34,271 nucleotides of DNA, taken from positions 1 through 34,271 of the forward strand of contig JAIBAF010000038.1 of assembly GCA_019695335.1 (NCBI GenBank). The letters run 5' to 3'. The position numbers were made by a program, and so were the translations under genes. Positions within the stretch are counted from its first letter, which is position 1; every line of letters starts with the position of its first letter. The DNA comes from a bacterium. GTDB taxonomy: Bacteria; CLD3; SB21. The notes beneath the pieces are model-generated. The model was not told the DNA's origin, made no database searches, and saw only the letters and a list, made by a program, of their open reading frames with translations. Below, in pieces: positions 17,229-26,814 of the stretch.

Positions 17229-18152
17229 TTAAAGATATTTTTTAAAATCTTCCACAATTTCATGCGCCGTTTTCGGTAATACATTCGGATCTGTGACATC
17301 AAACCAACGAATACGCTGATCTTTTCGAAACCACGTCAGTTGACGTTTGGCGTAGTTTCGCGATCCTTGTTTAAACTGGCGGATCATTTCATCTTTTGAA
17401 ATTGAACCGTTTAAATACGCACTGATCTCCCGATAACCGAGACTTTCCATCGACACCAAGTTCTGTGAATAGCCTTTGTTAATTAGTCTTTGAGTTTCCT
17501 CAATCACTCCCTCTTCCAACATCCGGTCGATACGCGCTTCAATGCGGCGATACAATTCATCGCGATCACAGTTCAGACCGTAAAAAACGGACTCAAAAGA
17601 AAATTTCGGTTTTGGCGCTTTATGTAATTCCGAAATAGGTTTACCGGTAATTTCGAAAACTTCTAATGCCCGTTCAATACGTTTGGCATCGTTCGGGCTG
17701 ATTTTTTTTGCGCTTTCCGGATCGATATCGGCTAATTGTGCATGCAAAGCCGACGCACCCAATTCAACAATTTTTTCACGAATGTTTTCGCGAATGACAG
17801 GGTCGCTGATTTCTCCGGCAAAAAAACCTTCCGTCAGAGAACGAATATATAACCCTGAGCCGCCCACAACCAAAACGTTTTTATCGCGCGCCGTAATATC
17901 GTCGATGTGTTTCCGCCCCTCCAAACCGAATTGACCTGCATTATAAGTTTCATCAGGATCGACAATATCGATAAAATGGTGCGGTATCTTTTCGCGGTAA
18001 TCGAGCGAAGGTTTTGCCGTCGCAATATCCATGAAGCGATAAATCTGGCGTGAATCTGCGGAAATGATTTCCGCATTTAATGCCTCGGCAATCGCAATGG
18101 AGATGAACGTTTTCCCGACGGCCGTAGGGCCGACCAGAACAAGAATTTTCAT
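17229..18152 (-). CDS. miaA: tRNA dimethylallyltransferase
   Basis: Adds a dimethylallyl group to N6 of A37 in tRNAs reading U-starting codons, the first step towards ms2i6A. The 307 residues match the family. Motifs are the P-loop GPTAVGKT (8-15), SADSRQIYRFMDIATAKP with the catalytic Asp, VGGSGLYIRSL, and the C-terminal RNYAKRQLTWFRKD. The ATG at 18152 begins three bases after the mutL stop. The mutL-miaA order is conserved in many bacteria, and here the pair is almost certainly translationally coupled. No Shine-Dalgarno is visible, which fits coupling. Confidence 0.97.
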   Translation of the reverse strand: MKILVLVGPTAVGKTFISIAIAEALNAEIISADSRQIYRFMDIATAKPSLDYREKIPHHFIDIVDPDETYNAGQFGLEGRKHIDDITARDKNVLVVGGSGLYIRSLTEGFFAGEISDPVIRENIREKIVELGASALHAQLADIDPESAKKISPNDAKRIERALEVFEITGKPISELHKAPKPKFSFESVFYGLNCDRDELYRRIEARIDRMLEEGVIEETQRLINKGYSQNLVSMESLGYREISAYLNGSISKDEMIRQFKQGSRNYAKRQLTWFRKDQRIRWFDVTDPNVLPKTAHEIVEDFKKYL

Positions 18153-18155
18153 ACG

Positions 18156-19943
18156 TCAGGTAATTCTCATAAAACGACGATCCAACTCATCCAGGGTCAA
18201 TTGAATGATGATCGGCCGGCCATGTGGGCAAACATACGGAAATTTACATGCAAATAACTGATCGATCAGGCCATTCATTTCGTCGACAGTCAACGGATCG
18301 CCCGACTTGATGGCCGTTTTACAAGAAAAAGATTTAGCTAAACTATCACGAGGATCAAGATCGTGATTTTCATTTTCTTTATAATGCTGGATCATATCGA
18401 GCAATATCTTCTGCTCGTTGCCAAGCCTGACGTCGGCCGGGACCGCCTCGACGACGATCGTACGTTTGCCGAATGCCTTGACAACAAATCCCAGCTTCTC
18501 CATGAGTGGCAAAATGTGTTCGACAATGCCAAAATCTTCAGGCGTAAATTCGATCGTTTGTGGAAAAAGTAATTGCTGCGAAAAAATCGGATTATGATCA
18601 AACGCGTCCAATGCACGTTCATACAGAATCCGCTCATGAGCCACATGCTGATCGATAATGGCAATTCCGCTTTTAATTTGCGATACGATATACCGGTTAT
18701 GCAGTTGCCACACCAGCGTACTCGGATTGACCGGCTGCCGCTGAACCAATTGCCTTTGAACCTGAGTTTTCTGTTCGTCAGGCGTAAAAAATTGTGCAAC
18801 GCTTTCCTCTTGCCCTGTGCGCGTGGTTTCTTGCGCCGAAACTGTTTGGCCGAATTGAGTCACATGCCGTTGCGTTTCAAGCGGTAATACCGATTGATCG
18901 TTGAAATGCAATGTCGCGGTTTCGGCTGAAGCCTGATTGTCCATCGTTGGTATCAACGCGTCCGTCACCATGGAATCTTGCACTGCATGAAAAACAATAC
19001 GATATAATAATTGTTCATCTTTGAATTTAACCTCCGCTTTCGTCGGATGCACATTGACGTCAAATTCTTCAGAATTCCATTCCAGGAATAAAATGAAAAA
19101 CGGCTTGTCGCCTTTAGGAATCGAATGTCCATAAGCTGAGAAAACAGCATAACTGGCTGTACGATTGGTAATAGGCCGGCCGTTTAAAAACAAAAATTGT
19201 TCGCCGTGCGTTTTGTAAGAAAAACTGGGCTTACTAATATAGCCTTTGATGTAGGCTCCGAATTGATTTTTGTCAACCGGCAATGTGTACGACATCACGT
19301 CTTTGCCGATAACCTTTTCGAGACGCGCAGGAAGATCGGATTTTTTAAGCTGAAAAATTTTTTCATCTTCATGAATGAGCGTAAATTCAATCCGGGGATA
19401 CGCAATGGCAAACTTTTTCATCACGCCGGCAATATGCCGAAATTCGGTATTGTTTGTTTTGAGAAAGTTGCGACGCGCAGGAACATTGTAAAATAAATTT
19501 TTAACCGTAATAGTCGTTCCGGTTAGTCCGGCTTCCTGCGTAACTTCAGAAATTTTTCCTGCATGAATTTTCAGCAATGTCGCTACATCGGATTCTTTAA
19601 TACGGGTTTTAATATCGACGTCGGCAACCGAGCAAATACTGGCAAGCGCTTCACCGCGAAAACCAAAACTTTTGACGTGTTCCAAATCTTCCCAGACGGC
19701 GATTTTACTGGTCGCATGGCGTTCAACGCACAACAGCGCATCTTCCTGTGTCATTCCCGATCCATTGTCTATGATCTGAATGAGATTTTTACCGCCTCCC
19801 TTGATGGTAATTACAATTTCATCCGCTCCGGCATCGATGGAATTTTCAATCAATTCTTTGACGACGGATGCCGGACGCTCGACCACTTCCCCTGCGGCAA
19901 TTTTATTGGCAATATGTTCGGGTAAAATTTTGATTTTAGACAT
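18156..19943 (-). CDS. mutL: DNA mismatch repair protein MutL (endonuclease type)
   Basis: Links MutS mismatch recognition to strand excision. The 595 residues contain the GHKL ATPase (residues 1-330): ELIENSIDAGA, DNGSGM, GFRGEALASI and the GTTITVKNLFYNVPARRNFL region. After a Gln/Thr-rich linker (about 335-405) the C-terminal dimerisation and nuclease domain holds DQHVAHERILYE (metal-binding motif, Val in place of the first Ala of DQHAAHE), SCKTAIKSG and CPHGRP. This set indicates a nicking MutL, as in bacteria lacking MutH. The ATG at 19943 overlaps the end of the methyltransferase gene by eight bases. mutS is not in the window. Confidence 0.98.
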   Translation of the reverse strand: MSKIKILPEHIANKIAAGEVVERPASVVKELIENSIDAGADEIVITIKGGGKNLIQIIDNGSGMTQEDALLCVERHATSKIAVWEDLEHVKSFGFRGEALASICSVADVDIKTRIKESDVATLLKIHAGKISEVTQEAGLTGTTITVKNLFYNVPARRNFLKTNNTEFRHIAGVMKKFAIAYPRIEFTLIHEDEKIFQLKKSDLPARLEKVIGKDVMSYTLPVDKNQFGAYIKGYISKPSFSYKTHGEQFLFLNGRPITNRTASYAVFSAYGHSIPKGDKPFFILFLEWNSEEFDVNVHPTKAEVKFKDEQLLYRIVFHAVQDSMVTDALIPTMDNQASAETATLHFNDQSVLPLETQRHVTQFGQTVSAQETTRTGQEESVAQFFTPDEQKTQVQRQLVQRQPVNPSTLVWQLHNRYIVSQIKSGIAIIDQHVAHERILYERALDAFDHNPIFSQQLLFPQTIEFTPEDFGIVEHILPLMEKLGFVVKAFGKRTIVVEAVPADVRLGNEQKILLDMIQHYKENENHDLDPRDSLAKSFSCKTAIKSGDPLTVDEMNGLIDQLFACKFPYVCPHGRPIIIQLTLDELDRRFMRIT

Positions 19944-20880
19944 GTTGAACTTTTTTAACGATGAATAAAACGGTTGAACTCTTTTTTCCTGTCGATCCGT
20001 AAATAAGCGACCACAAACAAACGAAGGCCGTTCGTAGGCACAAGAATGGAGCTATGATCCATAAACGCTTCCGGATGATTTTAATTTCACTCATTAAACA
20101 ATTAAAAATTGTATCGAGAGGAATTTGTTTCGTTGCCATCACTGAAAACCCGGAACGCTGCAGCAATGTCGTCATCGACTGCGGAGTAAAATGATATAAA
20201 TGCCGGGGCGGATCGAGCGCTATCCAGTCGCAGCCATAAATCGATGCATCAAAACTGCTAATATTCGGTACGGCGATAACTAAAATTCCTTCGGGTTTTA
20301 ACTTAACTGAAATATTTTGCAAGGCTCGTTTCGCGTCGTGCACATGCTCCAATACATGCCACATCGTAATCACGTCAAACGTCTGATCTTGAGCGATCTC
20401 TGTATCAATTGTGCCCGTGGTTACATTCAGTTGCAACTTTTTGCGAGCAAATGCCGCAGCTTCGGCCGAAGGTTCAATACCGGCTACCCGCCAATCGTAT
20501 CGTTTCATTTCGCTGAGAAATTCACCCGTGCCGCATCCTAAATCGAGAATCGATCCTTTTCGAAAGTAATTTTCAATCTTATTTCTTTTCCATCCAACGG
20601 AGTATTGACGTACAGTCCGATATAATTTTGCGAATATATCGTCATGACTGTTCGAACTGAGAAACGGCGTATAGGTGTCGGCGGCATAATACACACCGAT
20701 CGATTGCTGACTCGGACGAGGATTCAGAAAATAAAACCCGCACGTTTGGCATTGTACAACCGAGTAACTTCCGTATTCATCGCGATAAGAAAATTTTGTT
20801 TCACTGATCTTTTCATCGCAAATCAGGCAGCATGTTTGCTCGAAGGCAACGGATTTTTCCGTTTGAATTTCAACTGACAT
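19936..20880 (-). CDS. Class I SAM-dependent methyltransferase with N-terminal zinc ribbon
   Basis: 314 residues. Residues 18-47 contain two Cys-x2-Cys pairs (CLIC and CQTC), a small zinc ribbon. This is followed by FYFLNPRPS, a typical lead-in to the methyltransferase-23/UbiG-like fold, then motif I in ILDLGCGTGEFL, the acidic end of strand 2 (GIEPS) and the post-motif TMWHVLEHVHD. The C-terminal ~50 residues are hydrophobic (FLCLRTAFVCLWSLIYG) and may associate with the membrane. Related zinc-ribbon methyltransferases often act on sugars, lipid precursors or surface polysaccharide, but the substrate here is unknown. It starts one base after the lipoprotein stop and overlaps mutL by eight bases, so it is part of the tightly packed run. 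Confidence 0.88.
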   Translation of the reverse strand: MSVEIQTEKSVAFEQTCCLICDEKISETKFSYRDEYGSYSVVQCQTCGFYFLNPRPSQQSIGVYYAADTYTPFLSSNSHDDIFAKLYRTVRQYSVGWKRNKIENYFRKGSILDLGCGTGEFLSEMKRYDWRVAGIEPSAEAAAFARKKLQLNVTTGTIDTEIAQDQTFDVITMWHVLEHVHDAKRALQNISVKLKPEGILVIAVPNISSFDASIYGCDWIALDPPRHLYHFTPQSMTTLLQRSGFSVMATKQIPLDTIFNCLMSEIKIIRKRLWIIAPFLCLRTAFVCLWSLIYGSTGKKSSTVLFIVKKVQHV

Positions 20881-20881
20881 G

Positions 20882-21256
20882 TTAGTTATAGAAAATTAAA
20901 TCGATCAACACGAAAACGCCTACCGACAAGCCCAGATATAGCAGATACGTACCGGCGCTCGAACCGCTGAAATGCTCACTTTCGATAATCACTTCCGATT
21001 TATCGAATTTGTAATCGATGGGTTCGCTTTTTTGGGATTCCCAGCACTGTGCATAAATAAATTGTTCATCCGTCCGTACTACATTCAGTTTATAAAAATG
21101 TTTAATAACGCCATTAGTAAATTTGACTTTCACATTACGCTGATGTTCGAGCGAGCCGTAAGTGCCTTCATTATAAATGACAGTTTTACTGAAATTGCCG
21201 CACGATGAAACTCCTGCCACCATCAATACCAGAACAATCCACGAAAAACGTTTCAT
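20882..21256 (-). CDS. Small lipoprotein of unknown function with C-terminal membrane helix
   Basis: 124 residues. Residues 1-19 form a lipoprotein signal (MKRFSWIVLVLMVAGVSSC, lipidated Cys19). The middle is a small beta-rich domain (VKVKFTNGVIKHFYKLNVV) that reads like a short regulatory or binding fold, and the chain ends in a hydrophobic helix (TYLLYLGLSVGVFVLIDLIF). No family was recognised. It sits 24 bases after the DUF1634-like gene and one base before the methyltransferase. The lipid anchor and the terminal helix together would give it two membrane attachments. Confidence 0.75.
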   Translation of the reverse strand: MKRFSWIVLVLMVAGVSSCGNFSKTVIYNEGTYGSLEHQRNVKVKFTNGVIKHFYKLNVVRTDEQFIYAQCWESQKSEPIDYKFDKSEVIIESEHFSGSSAGTYLLYLGLSVGVFVLIDLIFYN

Positions 21257-21280
21257 AAAATCCCTTTCCGATAACGGTTA

Positions 21281-21568
21281 CTAATGAACTATGTGCAGCA
21301 GCCAGGTTCCGCCAAACAACAACACAATTAACCCGATAGCCCACCACGCCATAAATAATTTACCTTGTTGAAACAACCGAGCAATTAAAAATAATAGGCC
21401 CGTCAATGGAGTAAGAAACAGTACCAATCCACCCAACTGAAAAAACAATTGTTCATCATTCTTCACAATTCCCAAAACAGGTAAGAATAAACTAATGATG
21501 AAAAATATGACGGTACTTAACGAACCGTACTGCATCAAACGTGCATAGATGTGGCTGAACTCAGTCAC
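21281..21568 (-). CDS. DUF1634-like small membrane protein
   Basis: 95 residues with three predicted transmembrane helices: SLSTVIFFIISLFLPVLGI, FFQLGGLVLFLTPLTGLLF and FMAWWAIGLIVLLFGGTWLL. The size, the helix pattern and the central LTPL motif resemble DUF1634, a family repeatedly found beside TauE/SafE permeases. It follows such a permease by two bases. A subunit or partner role for that transporter is inferred from the association; the assignment is by eye. Confidence 0.65.
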   Translation of the reverse strand: MTEFSHIYARLMQYGSLSTVIFFIISLFLPVLGIVKNDEQLFFQLGGLVLFLTPLTGLLFLIARLFQQGKLFMAWWAIGLIVLLFGGTWLLHIVH

Positions 21569-21570
21569 AT

Positions 21571-22398
21571 TTACTCCTCCGATTTAAGAATTAACCGGAC
21601 AGCCGATACGATCAAAACAGCAACCAAAACTTTGGTGATAACACTGGATTTGAGTCTGACAGCGGCTTTAGATCCGGCATGGGAACCCAGCAGCGTACCT
21701 AAGACCAGTGAAGCGCTGAGGTACCAATCAATTTTTCCAAATAAAGCGTACACCAGAGCTCCAGCCAAACCGGTAAAACCGATCATAAAACTACTCGTCG
21801 CTGCGGCAATTTTTATCGGTACTCCGCAAATCAGGTTCATCATCGGAACCTGTACGATACCGCCACCAACGCCCAGCATACCGGAAAGCCAACCAGCTAT
21901 CGCCGACAACCCGATACCTAGGCGCACCCGTTTAATTTTAAAATATTTTATCCCGGATTCCTTTTCTATTTCGCCATATAAATCCAATACGCCGTTGGTT
22001 GATGGAATGGAATCCATCAGGTTGCCTTCAGAAATTTTCTTTTTCCGTAAAAGCATGTATGCCGCCACCAGCATAAACGACGCAAAAATGATCAGCAAAA
22101 TCTTGGTGTTGAGAAAAACGGCTGTATAACTGCCTAGAAACGAGCCTAAAATCGTTGTGGATACCAATAACAGTCCTAATTGGAAATGCACTAAATTATT
22201 TTTAGCGAGAACCGATACGGTCATTACCGATGTTGAAATCAAGGAAACCAAGCTGGCTCCGATGGCGTTTTTGATATCCATATTTAATACGATGGTTAGC
22301 GCCGGTACGACAATAATGCCGCCCCCAAGCCCAACCAGCGATCCGAGAAACCCGGCCAGAAAACCGATGCCAATGTAGATCAGAAAAAAAAAGTCCAA
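21571..22398 (-). CDS. TauE/SafE (TSUP) family membrane permease
   Basis: 275 residues with about eight transmembrane segments arranged as two half-repeats, each starting with a glycine-rich motif: GSLVGLGGGIIVVPAL and GMLGVGGGIVQVPMM. These are the family marks of TSUP transporters, which export or import sulfite, sulfoacetate and related organosulfur anions; the substrate is unknown here. A charged cytoplasmic loop around residues 120-155 joins the halves. The start is a TTG at 22398: an in-frame stop lies six codons upstream and there is no other plausible start before residue 35. It begins eight bases after the protease stop. Confidence 0.92.
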   Translation of the reverse strand: MDFFFLIYIGIGFLAGFLGSLVGLGGGIIVVPALTIVLNMDIKNAIGASLVSLISTSVMTVSVLAKNNLVHFQLGLLLVSTTILGSFLGSYTAVFLNTKILLIIFASFMLVAAYMLLRKKKISEGNLMDSIPSTNGVLDLYGEIEKESGIKYFKIKRVRLGIGLSAIAGWLSGMLGVGGGIVQVPMMNLICGVPIKIAAATSSFMIGFTGLAGALVYALFGKIDWYLSASLVLGTLLGSHAGSKAAVRLKSSVITKVLVAVLIVSAVRLILKSEE

Positions 22399-22406
22399 TG
22401 GAACCG

Positions 22407-24140
22407 TTACCGTTTAGTCAATATTTTTTTGTATCCGTCCGCGTCGCGAAGAATTTTTACAGCTTCCTGGTATTGATGATCGTACCGGCTCGCCGCCATC
22501 GCGCTTGCTTTATGACCGTAATAACGCGAAATAATTTCCAATTCCAATCCGCGTTTGATCAAATCGTAATTCATATCAAAATCTTTATTTTTGACTTGCT
22601 TCACGGATTGCCCAAGATCGTCCAGTTTCGTCAGAAAGGCCTCATCGTAATCGCTTTTTTTAGAAATGTCCACCAGATTGTTCAGCGCCTTTTCTACAGC
22701 CGGAACATATGAAAATTTCTTCATTGTAAGATACTGCCGGAAATCTTCCATCAATATTGCATCGGCCGTGAATGTCGAATCGATCTTTTTGTGCTGCGCA
22801 ACAAAATGGGTCGCAAAATCAAAGATGATTCCTTTTTTCAAAATTTCCGTAAAAAATGTAGTGAATTCACGCGACGGAATCGCTACGTCCGGTGTAATGC
22901 CTCCATAGGCAAATACGGGTCGACCGGTTTTGGTCTTATACGGTAATACAGGTTTTTCATCTTCGCGCAAAGAGTCTTCAATGACTTCATCGACACCAAA
23001 CGTATCGTAAACCTCTTCATCACGTACAACTGATTGTGAACGGTGATATTTGGCCGAATAATCTTCTTTTTGAATGCAGCGTCCGCTCGGTGTAAAATAT
23101 TTAGCCGTCGTAATTTTCATAACGGCATTTTTTTCAGATAGTGGATACAATGTCTGAACCAATCCTTTGCCAAAAGTAGTCGACCCGATGATCACGGCGC
23201 GATCCAGATCTTGCAAAGCGCCGGCAACGATCTCAGCCGCGCTCGCCGTTCCGCCATCCACCAAAATGGCCAGAGGAATATCCGGAAGCATGGGATCGTT
23301 GGAAGCGGTATAATAGCGATTCGCGTCTGACGAGCGGCCTTTGGTAAAAGTAATCGTCTCCCCTTTTTTTACAAATTGATTGGTAATGTCAATCGCCGCA
23401 TCCAGTAAACCCCCGGGATTGCCGCGAAGATCAATAATCAATCCTTTCATTCCCTGCCGTTTCAATTCCTTCAAAGCCTGCGCCATATCAACGTCTGCTG
23501 TTTTCGAGAATTTGGTCAATTTGATATAACCGATTTGTTCCTGCGATACACTGGCATAGGCAATATTTTCAACGGCAATCATTTCGCGGATCAGTTCAAA
23601 TTCGATAGACGCCGATTCGCCTTCACGCATGATCGTGAGTTTAATTTTCGAACCCGGCTCTCCTTTGACGTAATTGGACATTTCCTGGTATTTCCAGTCT
23701 TTCGTCGAAAGCTCGTCCACCGCGATGATTCGGTCTCCGGGCAAAATACCCGCGCGTTGCCCGGGCGAACCGTCCGATGCTGAAATCACGGTAATGTAAC
23801 CGTTTTTGATACCGATCGATAAACCAATGCCGCCGTATTTACCCATCATCAGTGCATCGAGATCGCTGCTTTCATCGCCTTCGTAATACACAGTATAAGG
23901 GTCGAGTTTCGACAACAACCCGTCAATACCGGAACGGATAAAATCATGCGGCGTAATTTCATCCACATATTTTTCCGTTATGTTTTTATACACGTCGCCG
24001 AATAATCGCAATCCGCGCTTGACTTCATAATAATAATCGCCGCCTAACGACGTTTGGGCAAGCCATCCTCCGGTAAAAGCCGTCATCATCAACGCAACAG
24101 CCGTCATGACCGTTTTGGACTTGAGCGAGGGTAATTTCAC
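22407..24140 (-). CDS. C-terminal processing protease, S41 family (CtpA/Prc-like)
   Basis: A periplasmic serine protease with a Ser-Lys dyad. It has an N-terminal signal or anchor (VMTAVALMMTAFTGGWLAQ), an N-terminal domain, a PDZ domain (GIGLSIGIKNGYITVISAS to GDRIIAVDEL), and the S41 core with LRGNPGGLLDAAI, the catalytic Ser300 in GGTASAAEIVAG and Lys325 in TTFGKGLVQT, 25 residues apart as is usual. A 200-residue alpha-helical C-terminal extension follows. I prefer the GTG at 24140, because the Shine-Dalgarno-like GGAAGGTGAT ends four bases before it; a GTG at 24149 would add three residues. Seven bases or so separate it from the upstream peptidase gene. CtpA enzymes trim envelope proteins, including peptidoglycan hydrolases, so pairing with an M23 peptidase is meaningful. 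Confidence 0.95.
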   Translation of the reverse strand: MKLPSLKSKTVMTAVALMMTAFTGGWLAQTSLGGDYYYEVKRGLRLFGDVYKNITEKYVDEITPHDFIRSGIDGLLSKLDPYTVYYEGDESSDLDALMMGKYGGIGLSIGIKNGYITVISASDGSPGQRAGILPGDRIIAVDELSTKDWKYQEMSNYVKGEPGSKIKLTIMREGESASIEFELIREMIAVENIAYASVSQEQIGYIKLTKFSKTADVDMAQALKELKRQGMKGLIIDLRGNPGGLLDAAIDITNQFVKKGETITFTKGRSSDANRYYTASNDPMLPDIPLAILVDGGTASAAEIVAGALQDLDRAVIIGSTTFGKGLVQTLYPLSEKNAVMKITTAKYFTPSGRCIQKEDYSAKYHRSQSVVRDEEVYDTFGVDEVIEDSLREDEKPVLPYKTKTGRPVFAYGGITPDVAIPSREFTTFFTEILKKGIIFDFATHFVAQHKKIDSTFTADAILMEDFRQYLTMKKFSYVPAVEKALNNLVDISKKSDYDEAFLTKLDDLGQSVKQVKNKDFDMNYDLIKRGLELEIISRYYGHKASAMAASRYDHQYQEAVKILRDADGYKKILTKR

Positions 24141-24156
24141 TCGAATCACCTTCCTT

Positions 24157-26802
24157 TTATTTTGTTAAACCTACTTGTTCTTTTTCCCATTGTCCGATAA
24201 AACGCACTGCGTCAAAAGCGATCGTCCCTTTGCTTTGCCCGGTAGCATTGCTGGTATACACATAGACGTCGTCGTCAGCGTCAAAAGCATACGTACCCAG
24301 CGTCACCCATTCATCGGTAAATTTATTTTGATTTACTTTAACGGACTGAACACCGTTTTTATTATGAACTTCATACGTTGCCATTGCGGTTGCATATTTT
24401 TTCGGAATGTGCACCTGCACTTTATAATCGCCGGATCGCGGTAATTTTGGTTTCCATTTCACTTCGACGGTTTTAAGCGATTTAGTCACATTTACCCAAC
24501 GGTAACTGTGATAATAACCGCGCCTTTCAAACCATGTGTTGGGTATCTGCGGCTCATCGACAACAACGATATACGGCGGCTGATAATAATTATCTGAATT
24601 GAATGTTCCGCCGTTATACACCGTCTGTATGGCTGTAGAGTCGTTCTCAAATACCGGTTCCGGTGCTTGACAAATATCATCGACACGCAATTCCCAATGC
24701 ACATGCGGCGCGCTCGAACGTCCAGTTGTACCGCACGTTCCGAGTTCTTGTCCTTGTTTGACCGTTTCACCGATATCGACGGAAATGGTGGCTAAGTGTG
24801 AAACCAATGTTGTATACTTATGACCGCCGTACATATAATCAATTTTCACGGTCCGCCCGTAGCCCCGCATGTAGCCGGCAAACGCGACAACGCCATCCGT
24901 CGACGCACGAACCGGAAGACCGTAGTCACCGTCACTGCCTTCGTTCGATTCGGTATTGTTCAGATCCAGTGCATAACGAATGCCTCGGATGTGCCAGCCT
25001 TTATTGTAATAACTGCCACCACCACCCGCCGTCCACGCTCCCTGAAAAGGAAATTTATATTTAGGGAAATCTTCAACCACGACTTTAACCACGACGGGAT
25101 TAGACCACTGCCCGTTCTCATCCATAGCTTTGAAAAAAATGAAATGCGTACCGGGAAATAACTGCCGCGGTTGGGTTGTGAAACTCAACTGATCGCTCAG
25201 TTCGCCGTTGATACTGCTGCTCCAGCTAAATTTTACCGGTCGTTTGCCGTCAACGGCATGAACCTCACCTGCAAATCGTAATGTCTTGTACTTCCGGATT
25301 TTGATTTCGCCGGTACGAGCCTCTTCCTTGAGCAAATCCCAGATGCCGTGTTTGGCGCCACGACGAATACGTTTATCAAATACAATAATGCTCGACGCAA
25401 CTGTATCAATGCCGACTGAAAATTTTTTAGAAACGTCCGCTTTGTATTTGGTCACATCAACATTATTGCTGAAACTCAGCGCCAGCAAAGAATCATCTGC
25501 GCTTTCCCAACGGCTGGAATACGTCGTATCACGCGCCAGTTCGTCCCATTCGTCCCCATATGCGAGCGCATCACTTTCCATGCCGTCGGCTTGAGCTTGT
25601 AACGCCACCGATGGCGGTTTCAGAAAATAATTACGAAAATTCACCGATGATAAGGTCCAATTTCGGCCGCTATTGGCGGAATAAAAAATTTCTCCGTCAC
25701 CGCTGCTGCATAGAGCCACGGAAGCCGACAACGTCATAAAATGATACACCGCCTTATTAAATTCCGCGATTTTTGTCCATGTTTTTCCTTCATCATCCGA
25801 GGTAATAAGATTATAGGAAGCGAATTCTTGCGTTGCCGATGCAAAGTAATCCGATGGTACCAAATCTACACCGATCAATTGCCCGGACTGTATTGAAAAA
25901 TTTCCCACCAGTGTTTCGTTTATTTTAGTGTCTTTTTCATACGTTACGCGGCGAGTTTCTGACGAGGCAAATCCGTCGGAAGAATAGATCAGCACCGAAT
26001 TGCCATACTCATCACTGTCTTCGTTAATCGATTTTGCCAGTACATAAACCGTATCATGACTCATCTGCAAATTCGTACCAACCAAATTATAACCTGCATC
26101 GGCTTTCGCCTCTAATGCCGAAATCCATATATCGCCTCCGTCTGACGTTTTTAAAATCGTCAGGTTTTCTGGCGAAGAAACAAGATTGGCGAGAAGATAT
26201 CCCTTGTTTCCAGAAAACCGTAGCGAATGAAAAGTTCCCTGAAAACCTGTCGAAAACGATTTCCATGTTTTCCCGCCATCATTGGTTCTGAAAAGTTCAT
26301 CAGCCTGAGCCAGCGCCGACCCGATCATCCATCCGTTCAATGCATCGGTAAAAAATATTTGCTTCGGCGTAATATCTTCGGTAAAATTCATCGCCTTCCA
26401 CGTCTGTCCGTCGGTGGTAGCCAGGATGAATGTTTTGTCGGCGAAAACACGCGTGGCCACAACCCAGCAATGGCGCGCATCTAGCGCAAACAGATCGCGA
26501 ATTTCAATGCGCTCATCCGCGCTTTGCAAAACGGTCTGCAAAAACCAGCTTTGTCCGCCGTCGGTTGTTTTCAGCAGCATAGTTTTATAAACATTTTGTT
26601 TACCGATTGCATTGGTGAGACTGCTGTCGCCGGGATTTTTTACAACACCGCCGGTTTTGATCAAGCCCGCCGCCCATCCCGTCTGCTCATCCGCAAATGT
26701 AAACGTTACCGGTTTCTCAGCCGGCATCTTTTCCGTTTCACCGCTGTTTTGAAGAGTCAATGGAAAGAACATCAGAATCATTAACAAGAAAAAAACTGGC
26801 AT
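24157..26802 (-). CDS. Secreted propeller - M23 peptidase - golvesin-like multidomain protein
   Basis: 881 residues from the ATG at 26802, which has GAGG five bases upstream; a GTG two codons earlier lies inside that site. After a signal peptide come at least five YCF48/BNR-type propeller blades (TTDGGQSW, TNDGGKTW, TSDGGDIW, SDDEGKTW, SANSGRNW) to about residue 390. A linker and an Ig-like domain (about 500-565) precede an M23 metallopeptidase domain. Its ligands appear to be His604 and Asp613 (WHIRGIRYALDL), the SHLATI His, and His700/His702 in APHVHWEL. M23 enzymes cut peptidoglycan cross-bridges. The last ~135 residues (YYHSYRWVNVTK, GDYKVQVHIP, FDAVRFIGQ) match the golvesin/xanthan-lyase C-terminal fold. 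The first metal His is further from the Asp than in the classic H-x-G-x-D, so activity is likely but not certain. Confidence 0.88.
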   Translation of the reverse strand: MPVFFLLMILMFFPLTLQNSGETEKMPAEKPVTFTFADEQTGWAAGLIKTGGVVKNPGDSSLTNAIGKQNVYKTMLLKTTDGGQSWFLQTVLQSADERIEIRDLFALDARHCWVVATRVFADKTFILATTDGQTWKAMNFTEDITPKQIFFTDALNGWMIGSALAQADELFRTNDGGKTWKSFSTGFQGTFHSLRFSGNKGYLLANLVSSPENLTILKTSDGGDIWISALEAKADAGYNLVGTNLQMSHDTVYVLAKSINEDSDEYGNSVLIYSSDGFASSETRRVTYEKDTKINETLVGNFSIQSGQLIGVDLVPSDYFASATQEFASYNLITSDDEGKTWTKIAEFNKAVYHFMTLSASVALCSSGDGEIFYSANSGRNWTLSSVNFRNYFLKPPSVALQAQADGMESDALAYGDEWDELARDTTYSSRWESADDSLLALSFSNNVDVTKYKADVSKKFSVGIDTVASSIIVFDKRIRRGAKHGIWDLLKEEARTGEIKIRKYKTLRFAGEVHAVDGKRPVKFSWSSSINGELSDQLSFTTQPRQLFPGTHFIFFKAMDENGQWSNPVVVKVVVEDFPKYKFPFQGAWTAGGGGSYYNKGWHIRGIRYALDLNNTESNEGSDGDYGLPVRASTDGVVAFAGYMRGYGRTVKIDYMYGGHKYTTLVSHLATISVDIGETVKQGQELGTCGTTGRSSAPHVHWELRVDDICQAPEPVFENDSTAIQTVYNGGTFNSDNYYQPPYIVVVDEPQIPNTWFERRGYYHSYRWVNVTKSLKTVEVKWKPKLPRSGDYKVQVHIPKKYATAMATYEVHNKNGVQSVKVNQNKFTDEWVTLGTYAFDADDDVYVYTSNATGQSKGTIAFDAVRFIGQWEKEQVGLTK

Positions 26803-26814
26803 GAACACCTCAAA

